A stretch of 14,375 nucleotides of DNA from NCBI GenBank assembly GCA_017411235.1, contig JAFPMR010000296.1:1-14375 (forward strand), in the 5' to 3' direction. The position numbers were made by a program, and so were the translations under genes. This document shows, in pieces, positions 1-6,178 of the stretch; within the stretch, counting starts at the first letter, position 1, and the number at the start of each line of letters is the position of its first letter. The notes under the pieces are model-generated. The model made no database searches, was not told where the DNA came from, and was given only the letters and a program-made list of their open reading frames with translations. The DNA comes from Bacilli bacterium (GTDB taxonomy: Bacteria > Bacillota_I > Bacilli_A > RF39 > UBA660).

Positions 1-32
1 AACATTAAATTTTAATACTTTTACAATTTTTA

Positions 33-41
33 TGTTATAAT
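33..41 (+). promoter_or_regulatory. Extended -10 promoter of tRNA-Leu
   Basis: TGTTATAAT at 33-41 is a perfect TATAAT preceded by a TGn extension, 13 bases before the tRNA 5' end. No good -35 box lies at 16-18 bp upstream, which is typical of extended -10 promoters. Confidence 0.7.
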
Positions 42-54
42 CTATTTATGCAAT

Positions 55-141
55 GCCTCAGTGGCGGAATTGGTAGACGCGCTGGACTCAAAATCCAGTG
101 GTAGCAATATCGTGTGGGTTCGAGTCCCACCTGAGGCACCA
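55..141 (+). tRNA. tRNA-Leu (anticodon CAA)
   Basis: Full class II tRNA of 87 nt including an encoded CCA end. The acceptor stem GCCTCAG/CTGAGGC pairs over 7 bp, followed by discriminator A and CCA at 139-141. The anticodon stem CTGGA/TCCAG encloses the loop CTCAAAA, giving anticodon CAA, which reads the UUG leucine codon. A long variable arm of about 15 nt follows, as expected for leucine, and the T arm is GTGGG-TTCGAGT-CCCAC. It is a stand-alone transcription unit with its own promoter and terminator. Confidence 0.97.
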
Positions 142-151
142 GATGATAATT

Positions 152-175
152 AGAACTAGAAATAGTTCTTTTTTT
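152..175 (+). terminator. Intrinsic terminator of tRNA-Leu
   Basis: AGAACTA (152-158), loop GAAA, TAGTTCT (163-169), then a run of Ts to 175. This is a 7-bp stem with a stable tetraloop and U tract directly behind the tRNA. Confidence 0.88.
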
Positions 176-185
176 ATATTTAAAA

Positions 186-214
186 TTGTCATAGATTATT
201 ATTTAATATATAAT
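186..214 (+). promoter_or_regulatory. Sigma-A-type promoter of the 239-1336 gene
   Basis: TTGTCA at 186-191 and TATAAT at 209-214 are separated by 17 bp, close to a perfect vegetative promoter. Transcription would start near 221, giving an 18-nt leader that holds the ribosome binding site AAGGGGGA at 226-233. Confidence 0.82.
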
Positions 215-238
215 AACAAACTTGTAAGGGGGATCATT

Positions 239-1336
239 ATGGAACATGTGGAAAAACGTGAAATGGTTGAGTTATTTGCTACTCGATGTATTCGTGATAT
301 TAAATCTGAAGAAGAAGTACCAAATGTTAATTTTGTATTTGATACTGATGGATTTCTATTATTTAAAGATGTTATGCAACATCCTCATGTTTTAGAAGGA
401 TATTGGAGTCCAGATATTAGACAAGAAGATATTGATTTTATTGTTAATCGTAGTAATGATGACTGCCCTACTTTATATGTAAAAGATAGTAATTTATTTT
501 TTGAATATTTAACTGATATAAATAATTCATTATTAGATTTATATAAATATTATGGAATTAGTGCTTCAGCAAGAAATTCTGGTATGAATTTAATGAGACG
601 TATATGGCTTAGAATGGGTATTAATGATATGCATGATGTAGAATCATTCTTAGATAAACAATTGCAATTTGTTAATAATAGAACTTTTGATACTCGTACT
701 CCTATAAAAGTTGGTAACTTTTATGATTATGATGTTTTTATGACTACAATGGTTAATAGAACTTTTGATGAAACAACTAGAATGATGTCATTTAATATTA
801 TGAATGATAAAGATGAATATGAATTACCTAGTATTTTATATGATATTGATGATAATAATACTTGTTATATTTATGCAGTACAAAATAAAGGCAAGAAAAA
901 GGATAAAGCCATTGAAAGAAAGTTATATAAGTTAAATAAAGGTATTGAAAATCCTAATGTACATCCTAGTAAAGTGTATGCAATAATGTTATTTATACAA
1001 GAATTAAGAAAAAAAGGAATTACTAAAGTAGTAGTTCCTAGTTTACAAGTTTTATCTTATAGATATCATGAATTATTATCTAGAGATGTTAAAGAACAAT
1101 TAGAAGATATTAAAGAAAGATTAGCTGAATGGCCTAGTAGTATACAATTACGTGAAAGATATAATTCTATTAAAGAATGGTATGACAAGATATATGAAAA
1201 GCAAGATTATATTAGTTATTTAAAAACTGAAGAGTTATATAATCTAATATATAGATTAGTAGAACAAGATTCTAGTATAGAAATAACTAATGAAGTTAAT
1301 TTACAAGGAGATAGTATTAATCTTAAGTTATCATAA
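239..1336 (+). CDS. Unrecognised 365-aa cytoplasmic protein
   Basis: I do not recognise the family. The open frame extends upstream to 98 but would run through the tRNA and its terminator. The start at 239 is chosen because AAGGGGGA lies 5 bases before it and a near-perfect promoter lies just upstream. The protein has no signal peptide or membrane segment. The first half is acidic and rich in N, D and Y. Residues about 200-275 alternate hydrophobic strands and helices: ILYDIDD, a YIYAVQNK strand, a Lys-rich segment, then VHPSKVYAIMLFIQELRKKG and ITKVVVPSLQVLSYRYHELL. The C-terminal third (about 280-340) is charged and probably helical or coiled coil. The 200-275 block loosely recalls an acetyltransferase-like alpha/beta fold, but no CoA-binding motif is visible, so this is only an impression. 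It is monocistronic. Confidence 0.85.
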   Translation: MEHVEKREMVELFATRCIRDIKSEEEVPNVNFVFDTDGFLLFKDVMQHPHVLEGYWSPDIRQEDIDFIVNRSNDDCPTLYVKDSNLFFEYLTDINNSLLDLYKYYGISASARNSGMNLMRRIWLRMGINDMHDVESFLDKQLQFVNNRTFDTRTPIKVGNFYDYDVFMTTMVNRTFDETTRMMSFNIMNDKDEYELPSILYDIDDNNTCYIYAVQNKGKKKDKAIERKLYKLNKGIENPNVHPSKVYAIMLFIQELRKKGITKVVVPSLQVLSYRYHELLSRDVKEQLEDIKERLAEWPSSIQLRERYNSIKEWYDKIYEKQDYISYLKTEELYNLIYRLVEQDSSIEITNEVNLQGDSINLKLS

Positions 1337-1360
1337 AAAAAAGACCTATTGGTCTTTTTT
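1337..1360. terminator. Bidirectional terminator between convergent genes
   Basis: AAAAAAGACC (1337-1346), loop TATT, GGTCTTTTTT (1351-1360). The symmetric A and T tracts supply a U tail on either strand. It begins right after the stop codon of the + strand gene and ends one base before the stop of the - strand gene, so it serves both. Confidence 0.87.
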
Positions 1361-2377
1361 TTATAATGTTTTTGCTTTGATTGCTATTGTTTCTTTTAAA
1401 GGTAATCTAAAGCCACGTTCATCACGTAATGATAAGATGCTTTGATGTTTTGGAGTAACTTTAATTGGTTTCCAACCAACTGATACTGGATCAACTCCAC
1501 ATTCAGCTAGTTCTCTTGAAGTTATTAATAAAGCTACACCATTTTTATAGATATAACCTTGTTCATCAGTTGCAGCAAATAACGCATCTTTTCTTTTTTG
1601 AACTTCTGTTCTAATCATTTCAAAATGTGTTTTTGTTTCTGGTTGATGGAATGTTTTTTCTACTTTGCATGGAGGCATGTAGTAATCTCCATGTGGTCCA
1701 TAGTCATATCCTTCTTTATCGGCATCAGCTGGATATGGTACACCAATTATTTCTGATATAGCCATATCTTTTTTAGTACCAGCTACAAATCTATCACCTT
1801 TTTTATATTCACTGATTTGAATGATACCCATATTAGGATCAGCTCTATCTATTATTTCTTGTAATAAGTCTCTTCTTTCATCTGGTTTTTGAACGGCAGT
1901 TAAGACTTCTTTTCTTTCTTTTAATTCAGGACGAATACTTTCGAACTTTAATAAAGCTTTTAATAATAAATAGAATTCTTTACCATTTAATGTTTTTTCA
2001 GCTATTTCAATAGCTTCTAAGACTTGTTGATATGTAACTTTGCTATAATATCCGTATGAATCTCCTTTAAAGAATCTAGTATTTGGATCATATCTAAATT
2101 CACTCTTTTGTCTTTCAATCAAATCTAAGATGTCCTTTTTATATGCTAGTAAGTTTTGACATTCTTTCATATAAAAGATTAATTCTCTAATTGTAATTGT
2201 ACTATTCATAAATATTTGAACATCTGGACGATTTAGAACATCTACATTTCCTTTGTTATATTCTTTAACTATTGTTGCAATATCCATTGTTGCTATTGTT
2301 TGAAATTCTTCCTCTGTTATTTTTCTATTAAGATATGATAATACGTGTTCTGCGTATTCAGAAACTCTTTTTTCCAT
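1361..2377 (-). CDS. Unrecognised 338-aa soluble protein under a Mn2+ riboswitch
   Basis: I do not recognise the family. The start is supported by a strong GAGGAGAGG ribosome binding site 4 bases upstream. There is no signal peptide or membrane helix, so it is not one of the exporters (MntP, TerC/YkoY, P-type ATPase) usually found behind yybP-ykoY riboswitches. The N-terminal part (1-175) is helical and charged. Residues 183-310 look like a globular domain with strands (MGIIQISEY, RFVAGT, EIIGVPYPADAD). A segment rich in possible metal ligands follows: D218, D220, D225, H229, D231, C237, H244 and H251. Metal binding is my inference from this composition plus the regulation; no known metal-binding motif is present. 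It is monocistronic, divergent from the radical SAM gene at 2631, and ends at a shared bidirectional terminator. Confidence 0.85.
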   Translation of the reverse strand: MEKRVSEYAEHVLSYLNRKITEEEFQTIATMDIATIVKEYNKGNVDVLNRPDVQIFMNSTITIRELIFYMKECQNLLAYKKDILDLIERQKSEFRYDPNTRFFKGDSYGYYSKVTYQQVLEAIEIAEKTLNGKEFYLLLKALLKFESIRPELKERKEVLTAVQKPDERRDLLQEIIDRADPNMGIIQISEYKKGDRFVAGTKKDMAISEIIGVPYPADADKEGYDYGPHGDYYMPPCKVEKTFHQPETKTHFEMIRTEVQKRKDALFAATDEQGYIYKNGVALLITSRELAECGVDPVSVGWKPIKVTPKHQSILSLRDERGFRLPLKETIAIKAKTL

Positions 2378-2412
2378 AAAACCTCTCCTCTTTTCTAAGT
2401 GTGAAGTTCATG

Positions 2413-2446
2413 AAAAAACAAGACTTCACACAAGTGAAAGTCTTGT
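2413..2446 (-). terminator. Riboswitch-controlled terminator
   Basis: On the - strand, ACAAGACTTTCAC (2446-2434) pairs with GTGAAGTCTTGT (2429-2418), giving 12 bp with one bulged T and loop TTGT. A run of six Us follows. Its 5' arm contains the 3' strand of the riboswitch closing helix (CAAGACTTTC), so aptamer folding and termination are mutually exclusive. It lies 35 nt before the start codon of the 1361-2377 gene. Confidence 0.85.
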
Positions 2447-2517
2447 TCGATATCTTACATCTTTTAATTCCGGTTTATACGTGTTGACGGAACTAAAACT
2501 AGGAACTACTCCCTTTC
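2436..2517 (-). promoter_or_regulatory. yybP-ykoY family manganese riboswitch aptamer
   Basis: The - strand leader carries the conserved yybP-ykoY elements in order. GAAAG then GGAGTAG (2517-2506) match the consensus AAAGGGGAGUAG. GTCAACA (2487-2481) matches the L3 docking-loop sequence. CAAGA then CTTTC (2445-2436) match the consensus GCAAGACCUUU. GAAAG pairs with CTTTC to close the aptamer, leaving the diagnostic internal loop GGAGUAG opposite CAAGA, followed by TTC/GAA pairing. The hairpin TTTTAGTTCCG/CGGAATTAAAA (11 bp, one G-U) presents the TCAACA loop. The family senses Mn2+. Here the closing helix competes with the downstream terminator, so Mn2+ should switch the gene on. Confidence 0.85.
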
Positions 2518-2526
2518 GATAATATG

Positions 2527-2555
2527 ATTATAACACATTATTAATAAGAAGGCAA
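2527..2555 (-). promoter_or_regulatory. Promoter of the riboswitch-controlled gene
   Basis: On the - strand, TATAAT (2532-2527) carries a TGT extended -10. TTGCCT (2555-2550) lies 17 bp upstream as a 4-of-6 -35 box. Transcription would start near 2520, just before the aptamer, giving a leader of about 140 nt. Confidence 0.75.
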
Positions 2556-2579
2556 ATTCTGCTTATTTTTAAGGAAAAT

Positions 2580-2607
2580 GTGACAAATTGTATTTTCTGA
2601 GTATAAT
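2580..2607 (+). promoter_or_regulatory. Promoter of the radical SAM gene
   Basis: GTGACA (2580-2585) and TATAAT (2602-2607) with 16-bp spacing. The predicted start near 2614 leaves only about 17 nt of leader, with GGGG (2617-2620) as the only Shine-Dalgarno-like sequence. The promoter faces away from the riboswitch promoter, whose -35 box ends 25 bp away. Confidence 0.7.
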
Positions 2608-2630
2608 ACTTGACGTTGGGGTTGATTTAA

Positions 2631-3449
2631 ATGGCAAAATTAACAGTTGAAGAATTAATTGTAGAGATTACAAGAGCTTGTACTTTAGATTGTAAGCATT
2701 GTTTTAGAGGAGAATCTCAAAATGCTTTTATGGATTTACAAACTATTCGTAATCTATTTGGAAATGTTGAATATATCAAAAAATTAGTATTATCTGGTGG
2801 TGAACCATTCTTAGCTATTCAACAAATGAATGAAGTTGCTGATCTAATAAGAAGATATAATATTAGAGTTGATGAAATATCTATAATTACTAATGGTACT
2901 GTTTTAACTACTGATGTTATTAGAGCATTAGAAAAATTACAAATGGTTTGTGGAGAGTTTAATATAAGAGTTTCTGATGATAAGTTCCATATGATGGCTT
3001 TAGATAAGAAAGGTTTAATGAACAGAAGAAATGTTAACTTTGATTTATTATCTAAAATATTTGGTGCTACTAAATATGGTACTCCTAGAAAAGAAACTAT
3101 TTTATCTTTAATAGAAAATGTTGGTAGAGCTCGTAATTTAACTCAAGATGATATGGATGAAGTTAATAGTTATGGTGATTATCAAACTTATTATACTTTA
3201 AGTGATTCAAGTTTCTTTGGAGGAGCTGATTTAACATTACAATTTAAGCCACCTTATTATGCTGGTTCAATGTTAATTAAGTCTTTAGTTAATATTGATG
3301 TTAATGGTTATTTAACAGATAGTTATGCTTCTTATGAAGATGCTGATAGTCATAATATAGACGGATGTAATATTAATTATGTTACTTTATTAGAAGCTGT
3401 TAGAAATAACTCTGAAAGAGTTGCAATGGTAAAAGAAAAAAGACTTTAA
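2631..3449 (+). CDS. Compact radical SAM protein (272 aa)
   Basis: Radical SAM enzymes use a [4Fe-4S] cluster to cleave S-adenosylmethionine to a 5'-deoxyadenosyl radical. Visible here are the cluster motif C17-x3-C21-x2-C24 (ACTLDCKHCF) at the start of a partial TIM barrel, the SAM-contacting GGEPF at 56-60, and the strand-loop IITNGT around residues 85-90. No cysteine-rich SPASM or twitch extension follows; the only later cysteines I see are an isolated CGE near residue 107 and a CN near the C-terminus. The protein is therefore a minimal radical SAM domain and the substrate cannot be told. It is divergent from the Mn-riboswitch gene and shares a 253-bp intergenic region with it. The start is the first methionine in frame, with a weak RBS. 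The stop codon lies inside the terminator hairpin. The radical SAM call is firm; specificity is unknown. Confidence 0.9.
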   Translation: MAKLTVEELIVEITRACTLDCKHCFRGESQNAFMDLQTIRNLFGNVEYIKKLVLSGGEPFLAIQQMNEVADLIRRYNIRVDEISIITNGTVLTTDVIRALEKLQMVCGEFNIRVSDDKFHMMALDKKGLMNRRNVNFDLLSKIFGATKYGTPRKETILSLIENVGRARNLTQDDMDEVNSYGDYQTYYTLSDSSFFGGADLTLQFKPPYYAGSMLIKSLVNIDVNGYLTDSYASYEDADSHNIDGCNINYVTLLEAVRNNSERVAMVKEKRL

Positions 3450-3461
3450 AAGTCTTTTTTT
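3436..3461. terminator. Bidirectional terminator overlapping two genes
   Basis: AAAAAAGACTT (3436-3446), loop TAA, AAGTCTTTTTT (3450-3460). The loop is the stop codon of the + strand radical SAM gene, and the 3' arm runs into the stop codon of the - strand gene at 3460. It terminates both converging units. Confidence 0.87.
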
Positions 3462-3681
3462 ATTCTATAAATATTGATTTTTCTCCGTCGATAGATACAT
3501 ATTCATTTCCCCAAATATCAGTACCTATTATTTCAACATTACTTGTATCTACTTTTTTAGGTTCAGGTGCCTTTACAGGTGTTCCTTTACTATTTTTACT
3601 TGCAATAAAGAATAAGATTATTCCTATTACTAAGATAATTGACCAAACTTTCAAGAATGTTTTTGTTGCTTTATTACTCAT
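3460..3681 (-). CDS. 73-aa single-pass membrane protein
   Basis: Last gene of the six-gene - strand operon. A basic N-terminus (SNKATK) precedes one hydrophobic helix at about residues 10-27, then a Pro/Lys-rich spacer and a short C-terminal segment (VEIIGTDIWGNEYVSIDGEKS) that would form a small strand pair. By the positive-inside rule the tail is extracytoplasmic, if the helix is not cleaved. It starts one base after the stop of the thioredoxin-like gene, with AAGGAAGTGGGG upstream as RBS, so it is translationally linked to it. No family is recognised. The tight link suggests it works with the membrane thioredoxin, but that is inference. Confidence 0.75.
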   Translation of the reverse strand: MSNKATKTFLKVWSIILVIGIILFFIASKNSKGTPVKAPEPKKVDTSNVEIIGTDIWGNEYVSIDGEKSIFIE

Positions 3682-3682
3682 A

Positions 3683-4291
3683 TTATAGCCCCACTTCCTT
3701 AAATTTTGCTTCGATGGTAGATTTTTCTACATAACCAAGTATTCCATTTATTATTTTTCCATCTTTGATGAAATATGTTGATGGAGTTCCTTCAACAGCT
3801 TGTGCTGCAAATTTAGAATATTCTCCTTTCCCTTTTAAACTAGATAAGATGTTTAATTCTTTTTCATCTGTTACTTTCCATGTATTTATATCTATTACAG
3901 TAGCCATATCAATATATCTAATTACAACATCATGGTTTTTAGCAACTTCTGTAATTAATGGTACATAAGCTACACAATATCCACATGTTTGTCTAGCCCA
4001 AAGGACAACGATTGTTTTATTTTTAGATTCTTTGGCAATATCTGATGGTTTAATAGCTTTGAAGTCTGCTGTTGAATAACCATCAGCAGCTTGTGCAGAA
4101 CTATCAAATACTGTTAATCCTTCGTTAGCACTACCTGAGTATTGGTTTGTTCCTTCTAGAGTTTCTACTCTTTGGATTAGTTTATCTAAACTTTTAGTAT
4201 TTATTATTGTATAGGCAGTTAATATAGTGATTAGGATTAAACAAATAATAAAACCTACACCTATTAGTTGGTTCTTTTCTTTTTCTGTCAT
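3683..4291 (-). CDS. Membrane-anchored thioredoxin-like protein
   Basis: Residues 9-30 form one membrane helix after a charged, Lys-rich N-terminus. A short coiled-coil-like stretch (33-46) and a Ser/Ala-rich linker to about residue 75 follow, then a thioredoxin fold from about 80 to 202. The redox motif is C103-G-Y-C106, with VVLWARQT before it. The cis-proline is P170 in EGTPSTYF. The layout resembles bacteriocin-transport accessory / PedC-type thioredoxins of Firmicutes. It should catalyse thiol-disulfide exchange on the outer face of the membrane. No bacteriocin gene is seen nearby, so the accessory role should not be assumed. RBS AGGTGA lies 6 bases before the ATG; the gene follows the pentapeptide-repeat gene by 11 nt. 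Length 202 aa is normal for such proteins. Confidence 0.88.
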   Translation of the reverse strand: MTEKEKNQLIGVGFIICLILITILTAYTIINTKSLDKLIQRVETLEGTNQYSGSANEGLTVFDSSAQAADGYSTADFKAIKPSDIAKESKNKTIVVLWARQTCGYCVAYVPLITEVAKNHDVVIRYIDMATVIDINTWKVTDEKELNILSSLKGKGEYSKFAAQAVEGTPSTYFIKDGKIINGILGYVEKSTIEAKFKEVGL

Positions 4292-4302
4292 AATATCACC
4301 TA

Positions 4303-4884
4303 TTATACTATTTCGATGTCTAATATTTTAACTAAATCTAGCGCTTGAAAAGCATTTACTTTTATACCTTTAAGACAATCTGGTGTGATTTTTATTCCAT
4401 CTATTCTAGATGTACTAAAATCGATATCTTTTAAAGGAGTTTTATAAAACTCTGTTAAAGTAAAGTCTACATTATCAAGCTTTAGTTTTTTGATTTCGAC
4501 ATTATAGAAATTTCCTTCCATAAGTTTAGTTTCTATTATACATGATTCTTTAATCTTTGTATCATAAAAATTTAAATATTTGCCTACTGAGTCTTTAATA
4601 GTTAGATTAGTTAGACGACAATTATCAAAAATAGTTCCTGTTAATTTACAGTTTTCAATAGTTATTTTTTTGAATGAACATTCATTAAATTTGATATTAG
4701 ATAAATCACATTTAGTGAAGGTTATTTCTTCAAAGAAAACAGTATTAAAAGCGGAACCAGTTAGATTGCAATCTTCAAATTTACAATTATTGATTGTTTT
4801 ATTATCTATATCTTTATTTGTTAAATCTTCTTTTTTAAATGTTTCGTTATAAACATCTATTTCATCTTCTAGATAATTATTCAT
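4303..4884 (-). CDS. Pentapeptide-repeat protein, Qnr-like layout (193 aa)
   Basis: The frame is open from 4929, but the ATG at 4884 (MNNYLEDEID) is preferred because it overlaps the scpB stop by 8 nt, typical of translational coupling; the longer start would lie 53 bases inside scpB. From about residue 25 to 165, hydrophobic L/F residues recur every five positions within (C/N/D)(L/F)xx(S/T/I) units (CKFEDCNLTGSAF, TKCDLSNIKFNECSF, ENCKLTGTIFDNCRL), the right-handed quadrilateral beta-helix pattern. The C-terminal end, CLKGIKVNAFQALDLVKILDIEIV, resembles the dimerisation tail of Qnr/MfpA-type proteins, which mimic DNA and bind gyrase. Whether this one protects gyrase is unknown. Its placement with scpA/scpB, a chromosome-structure pair, makes a DNA-related role conceivable. 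Confidence 0.86.
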   Translation of the reverse strand: MNNYLEDEIDVYNETFKKEDLTNKDIDNKTINNCKFEDCNLTGSAFNTVFFEEITFTKCDLSNIKFNECSFKKITIENCKLTGTIFDNCRLTNLTIKDSVGKYLNFYDTKIKESCIIETKLMEGNFYNVEIKKLKLDNVDFTLTEFYKTPLKDIDFSTSRIDGIKITPDCLKGIKVNAFQALDLVKILDIEIV

Positions 4885-5449
4885 CTTGATCTTCTTCTTT
4901 ATAAATAGATGTGAATAATTCAGTTTCATCTTCTTCTTTTTTCTCTTCTTTAGTTATTGTTGGTAAATCACTTATTGATGATAAACCAAAGTAATCTAAG
5001 AATTCACTAGTTGTAGCATATAGATTTGGTCTTCCTGGCATTGTTGATTTACCAGCTTCTTTGATAAAACCTTTTGCTACTAGTTTACGAATCATATGAA
5101 CGCAGTTAACACCACGCATTTCATCTATTTCTACTCTTGTTATTGGTTGATTATAAGCAATGATAGCTAAAGTTTCTAAGGCTGCTTGTGATAAGGTATG
5201 ACTCTCTGGATTTTCGATTAGCTTTTTATAGTAATCTTTGTGTTCTTTTTTAGTAGTTAGTTTAAAAGCATCACCAAGATAGCTAATACGAATACCACGG
5301 TCTTCACTATCATAAGTTTTCTTTAGTTCCATTAGTATTTCTTTAGCTTTATCCATATCAATTGATAAGATGTCACATATTTGATTTAAAGTGATTCCTT
5401 CATCACCTACAACAAATAATATACCTTCCAAAACTCCTAATAAATTCAT
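4877..5449 (-). CDS. scpB: Segregation and condensation protein B
   Basis: ScpB is the winged-helix kite subunit that dimerises and binds ScpA in the SMC-ScpAB condensin complex, which compacts and segregates the chromosome. The opening LLGVLEGILFVVGDEGITLNQI is typical of the family, as are the first winged helix to about residue 70 and the second around LSQAALETLAIIAYNQPITRVEIDEMRG (about 86-113). The segment MPGRPNLYATTSEFLDYFGL (about 137-156) is the classic ScpB signature. The acidic tail after residue 165 is variable in the family. Length 190 aa is normal. It begins 4 nt after the scpA stop, with a weak RBS (GAGAGAAAG within the scpA end), implying coupling. Confidence 0.96.
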   Translation of the reverse strand: MNLLGVLEGILFVVGDEGITLNQICDILSIDMDKAKEILMELKKTYDSEDRGIRISYLGDAFKLTTKKEHKDYYKKLIENPESHTLSQAALETLAIIAYNQPITRVEIDEMRGVNCVHMIRKLVAKGFIKEAGKSTMPGRPNLYATTSEFLDYFGLSSISDLPTITKEEKKEEDETELFTSIYKEEDQDE

Positions 5450-5453
5450 TGCT

Positions 5454-6170
5454 TCACTTTCTCTCTATCATGATGGGTGAAAAGTTATCTTCTTGAGTAA
5501 GGGTTATTTCTTCATTCTTAGTCATTTCTAAGATAGATAAGAAAGTAACTATAACACTTTCTTTAGTTACTTCAGTAAATAACTCTAAGAAGTTAACTCT
5601 TTTTCTTTTCTTTAATATTGTTCTAATATCTTTTATTTTATCTTCAATATTTATTTCTCTTTTAGTGATTTTAGTATTTAATGGCTTAGCTAGTTTTTGA
5701 CGATCTAAGAATAGATTGTAAGCATTAAATAAGTCATTTATATCAAATTCACCTTTGATTATATTTTGATCTACATATTCTTTTAAAGACTCAGGAAGTT
5801 TAGTGAATACTTCACTTCTTTTCTCTTCTAGTTCTTTAAAATCTTCTGTTATCTTTTTATATTTTTCATATTCTACTAGTTTATTACGTAAATCTTCTTC
5901 AGAATTGATTGTGAAGTCTTCGTCTTCCTCTTCTTCATCTTTTCTATTTACTAGTAATTTGCTCTTTAAATGAATTAATTCTGCAGCCATGACTAAATAT
6001 TCACTTGCTATATCAATGTTTTCTTCTTCTAGATTATGGATAAATTCTAGGTATTGATTGATAATATCGTGAATGTTTATTTCATAAATATCCATCTTAG
6101 ATTCTTTTACTAAATGTAATAATAAATCTAGTGGACCTTCAAAGTCATTTATGCAGAAATTATAATTCAT
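5454..6170 (-). CDS. scpA: Segregation and condensation protein A
   Basis: ScpA is the kleisin subunit that bridges the SMC heads and holds the ScpB dimer. The N-terminal block FEGPLDLLLHLVKESKMDIY (about 10-29) is the diagnostic kleisin start, followed by INQYLEFI and the SMC-neck-binding helix SEYLVMAAELIHLKSKLLV. The middle (75-120) is acidic and charged. The C-terminal winged helix (about 175-238) contains VIVTFLSILEMTKNEEITLTQE. Length 238 aa is within the usual range. RBS TAGGAGAC lies 5 bases before the ATG; the gene follows the upstream membrane-protein gene by 8 nt. It ends in TGA, which shows that TGA is a stop codon in this organism. Confidence 0.96.
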   Translation of the reverse strand: MNYNFCINDFEGPLDLLLHLVKESKMDIYEINIHDIINQYLEFIHNLEEENIDIASEYLVMAAELIHLKSKLLVNRKDEEEEDEDFTINSEEDLRNKLVEYEKYKKITEDFKELEEKRSEVFTKLPESLKEYVDQNIIKGEFDINDLFNAYNLFLDRQKLAKPLNTKITKREINIEDKIKDIRTILKKRKRVNFLELFTEVTKESVIVTFLSILEMTKNEEITLTQEDNFSPIMIERK

Positions 6171-6178
6171 AATGTCTC

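Noticed and set aside
98..238. N-terminal extension of the first + strand frame through the tRNA and terminator
   Set aside because: It overlaps the tRNA-Leu gene and its terminator; a promoter and strong RBS place the start at 239.
3765..3968. + strand open frame opposite the thioredoxin-like gene
   Set aside because: Antisense to a well-supported gene with a CGYC active site and no expression signals of its own. The same reasoning removes the frames at 4580-4852, 9910-10149, 12256-12444 and 13195-13443.
3460..4291. Bacteriocin accessory/RiPP locus built on the PedC-like thioredoxin and the radical SAM gene
   Set aside because: There is no precursor peptide with a leader, no ABC transporter or peptidase, and the radical SAM gene is on the other strand behind a bidirectional terminator.
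4885..4929. Longer start for the pentapeptide-repeat protein inside scpB
   Set aside because: It would overlap scpB by 53 bases and adds a basic non-repeat segment; the ATG at 4884 overlapping the scpB stop is the usual coupled arrangement.
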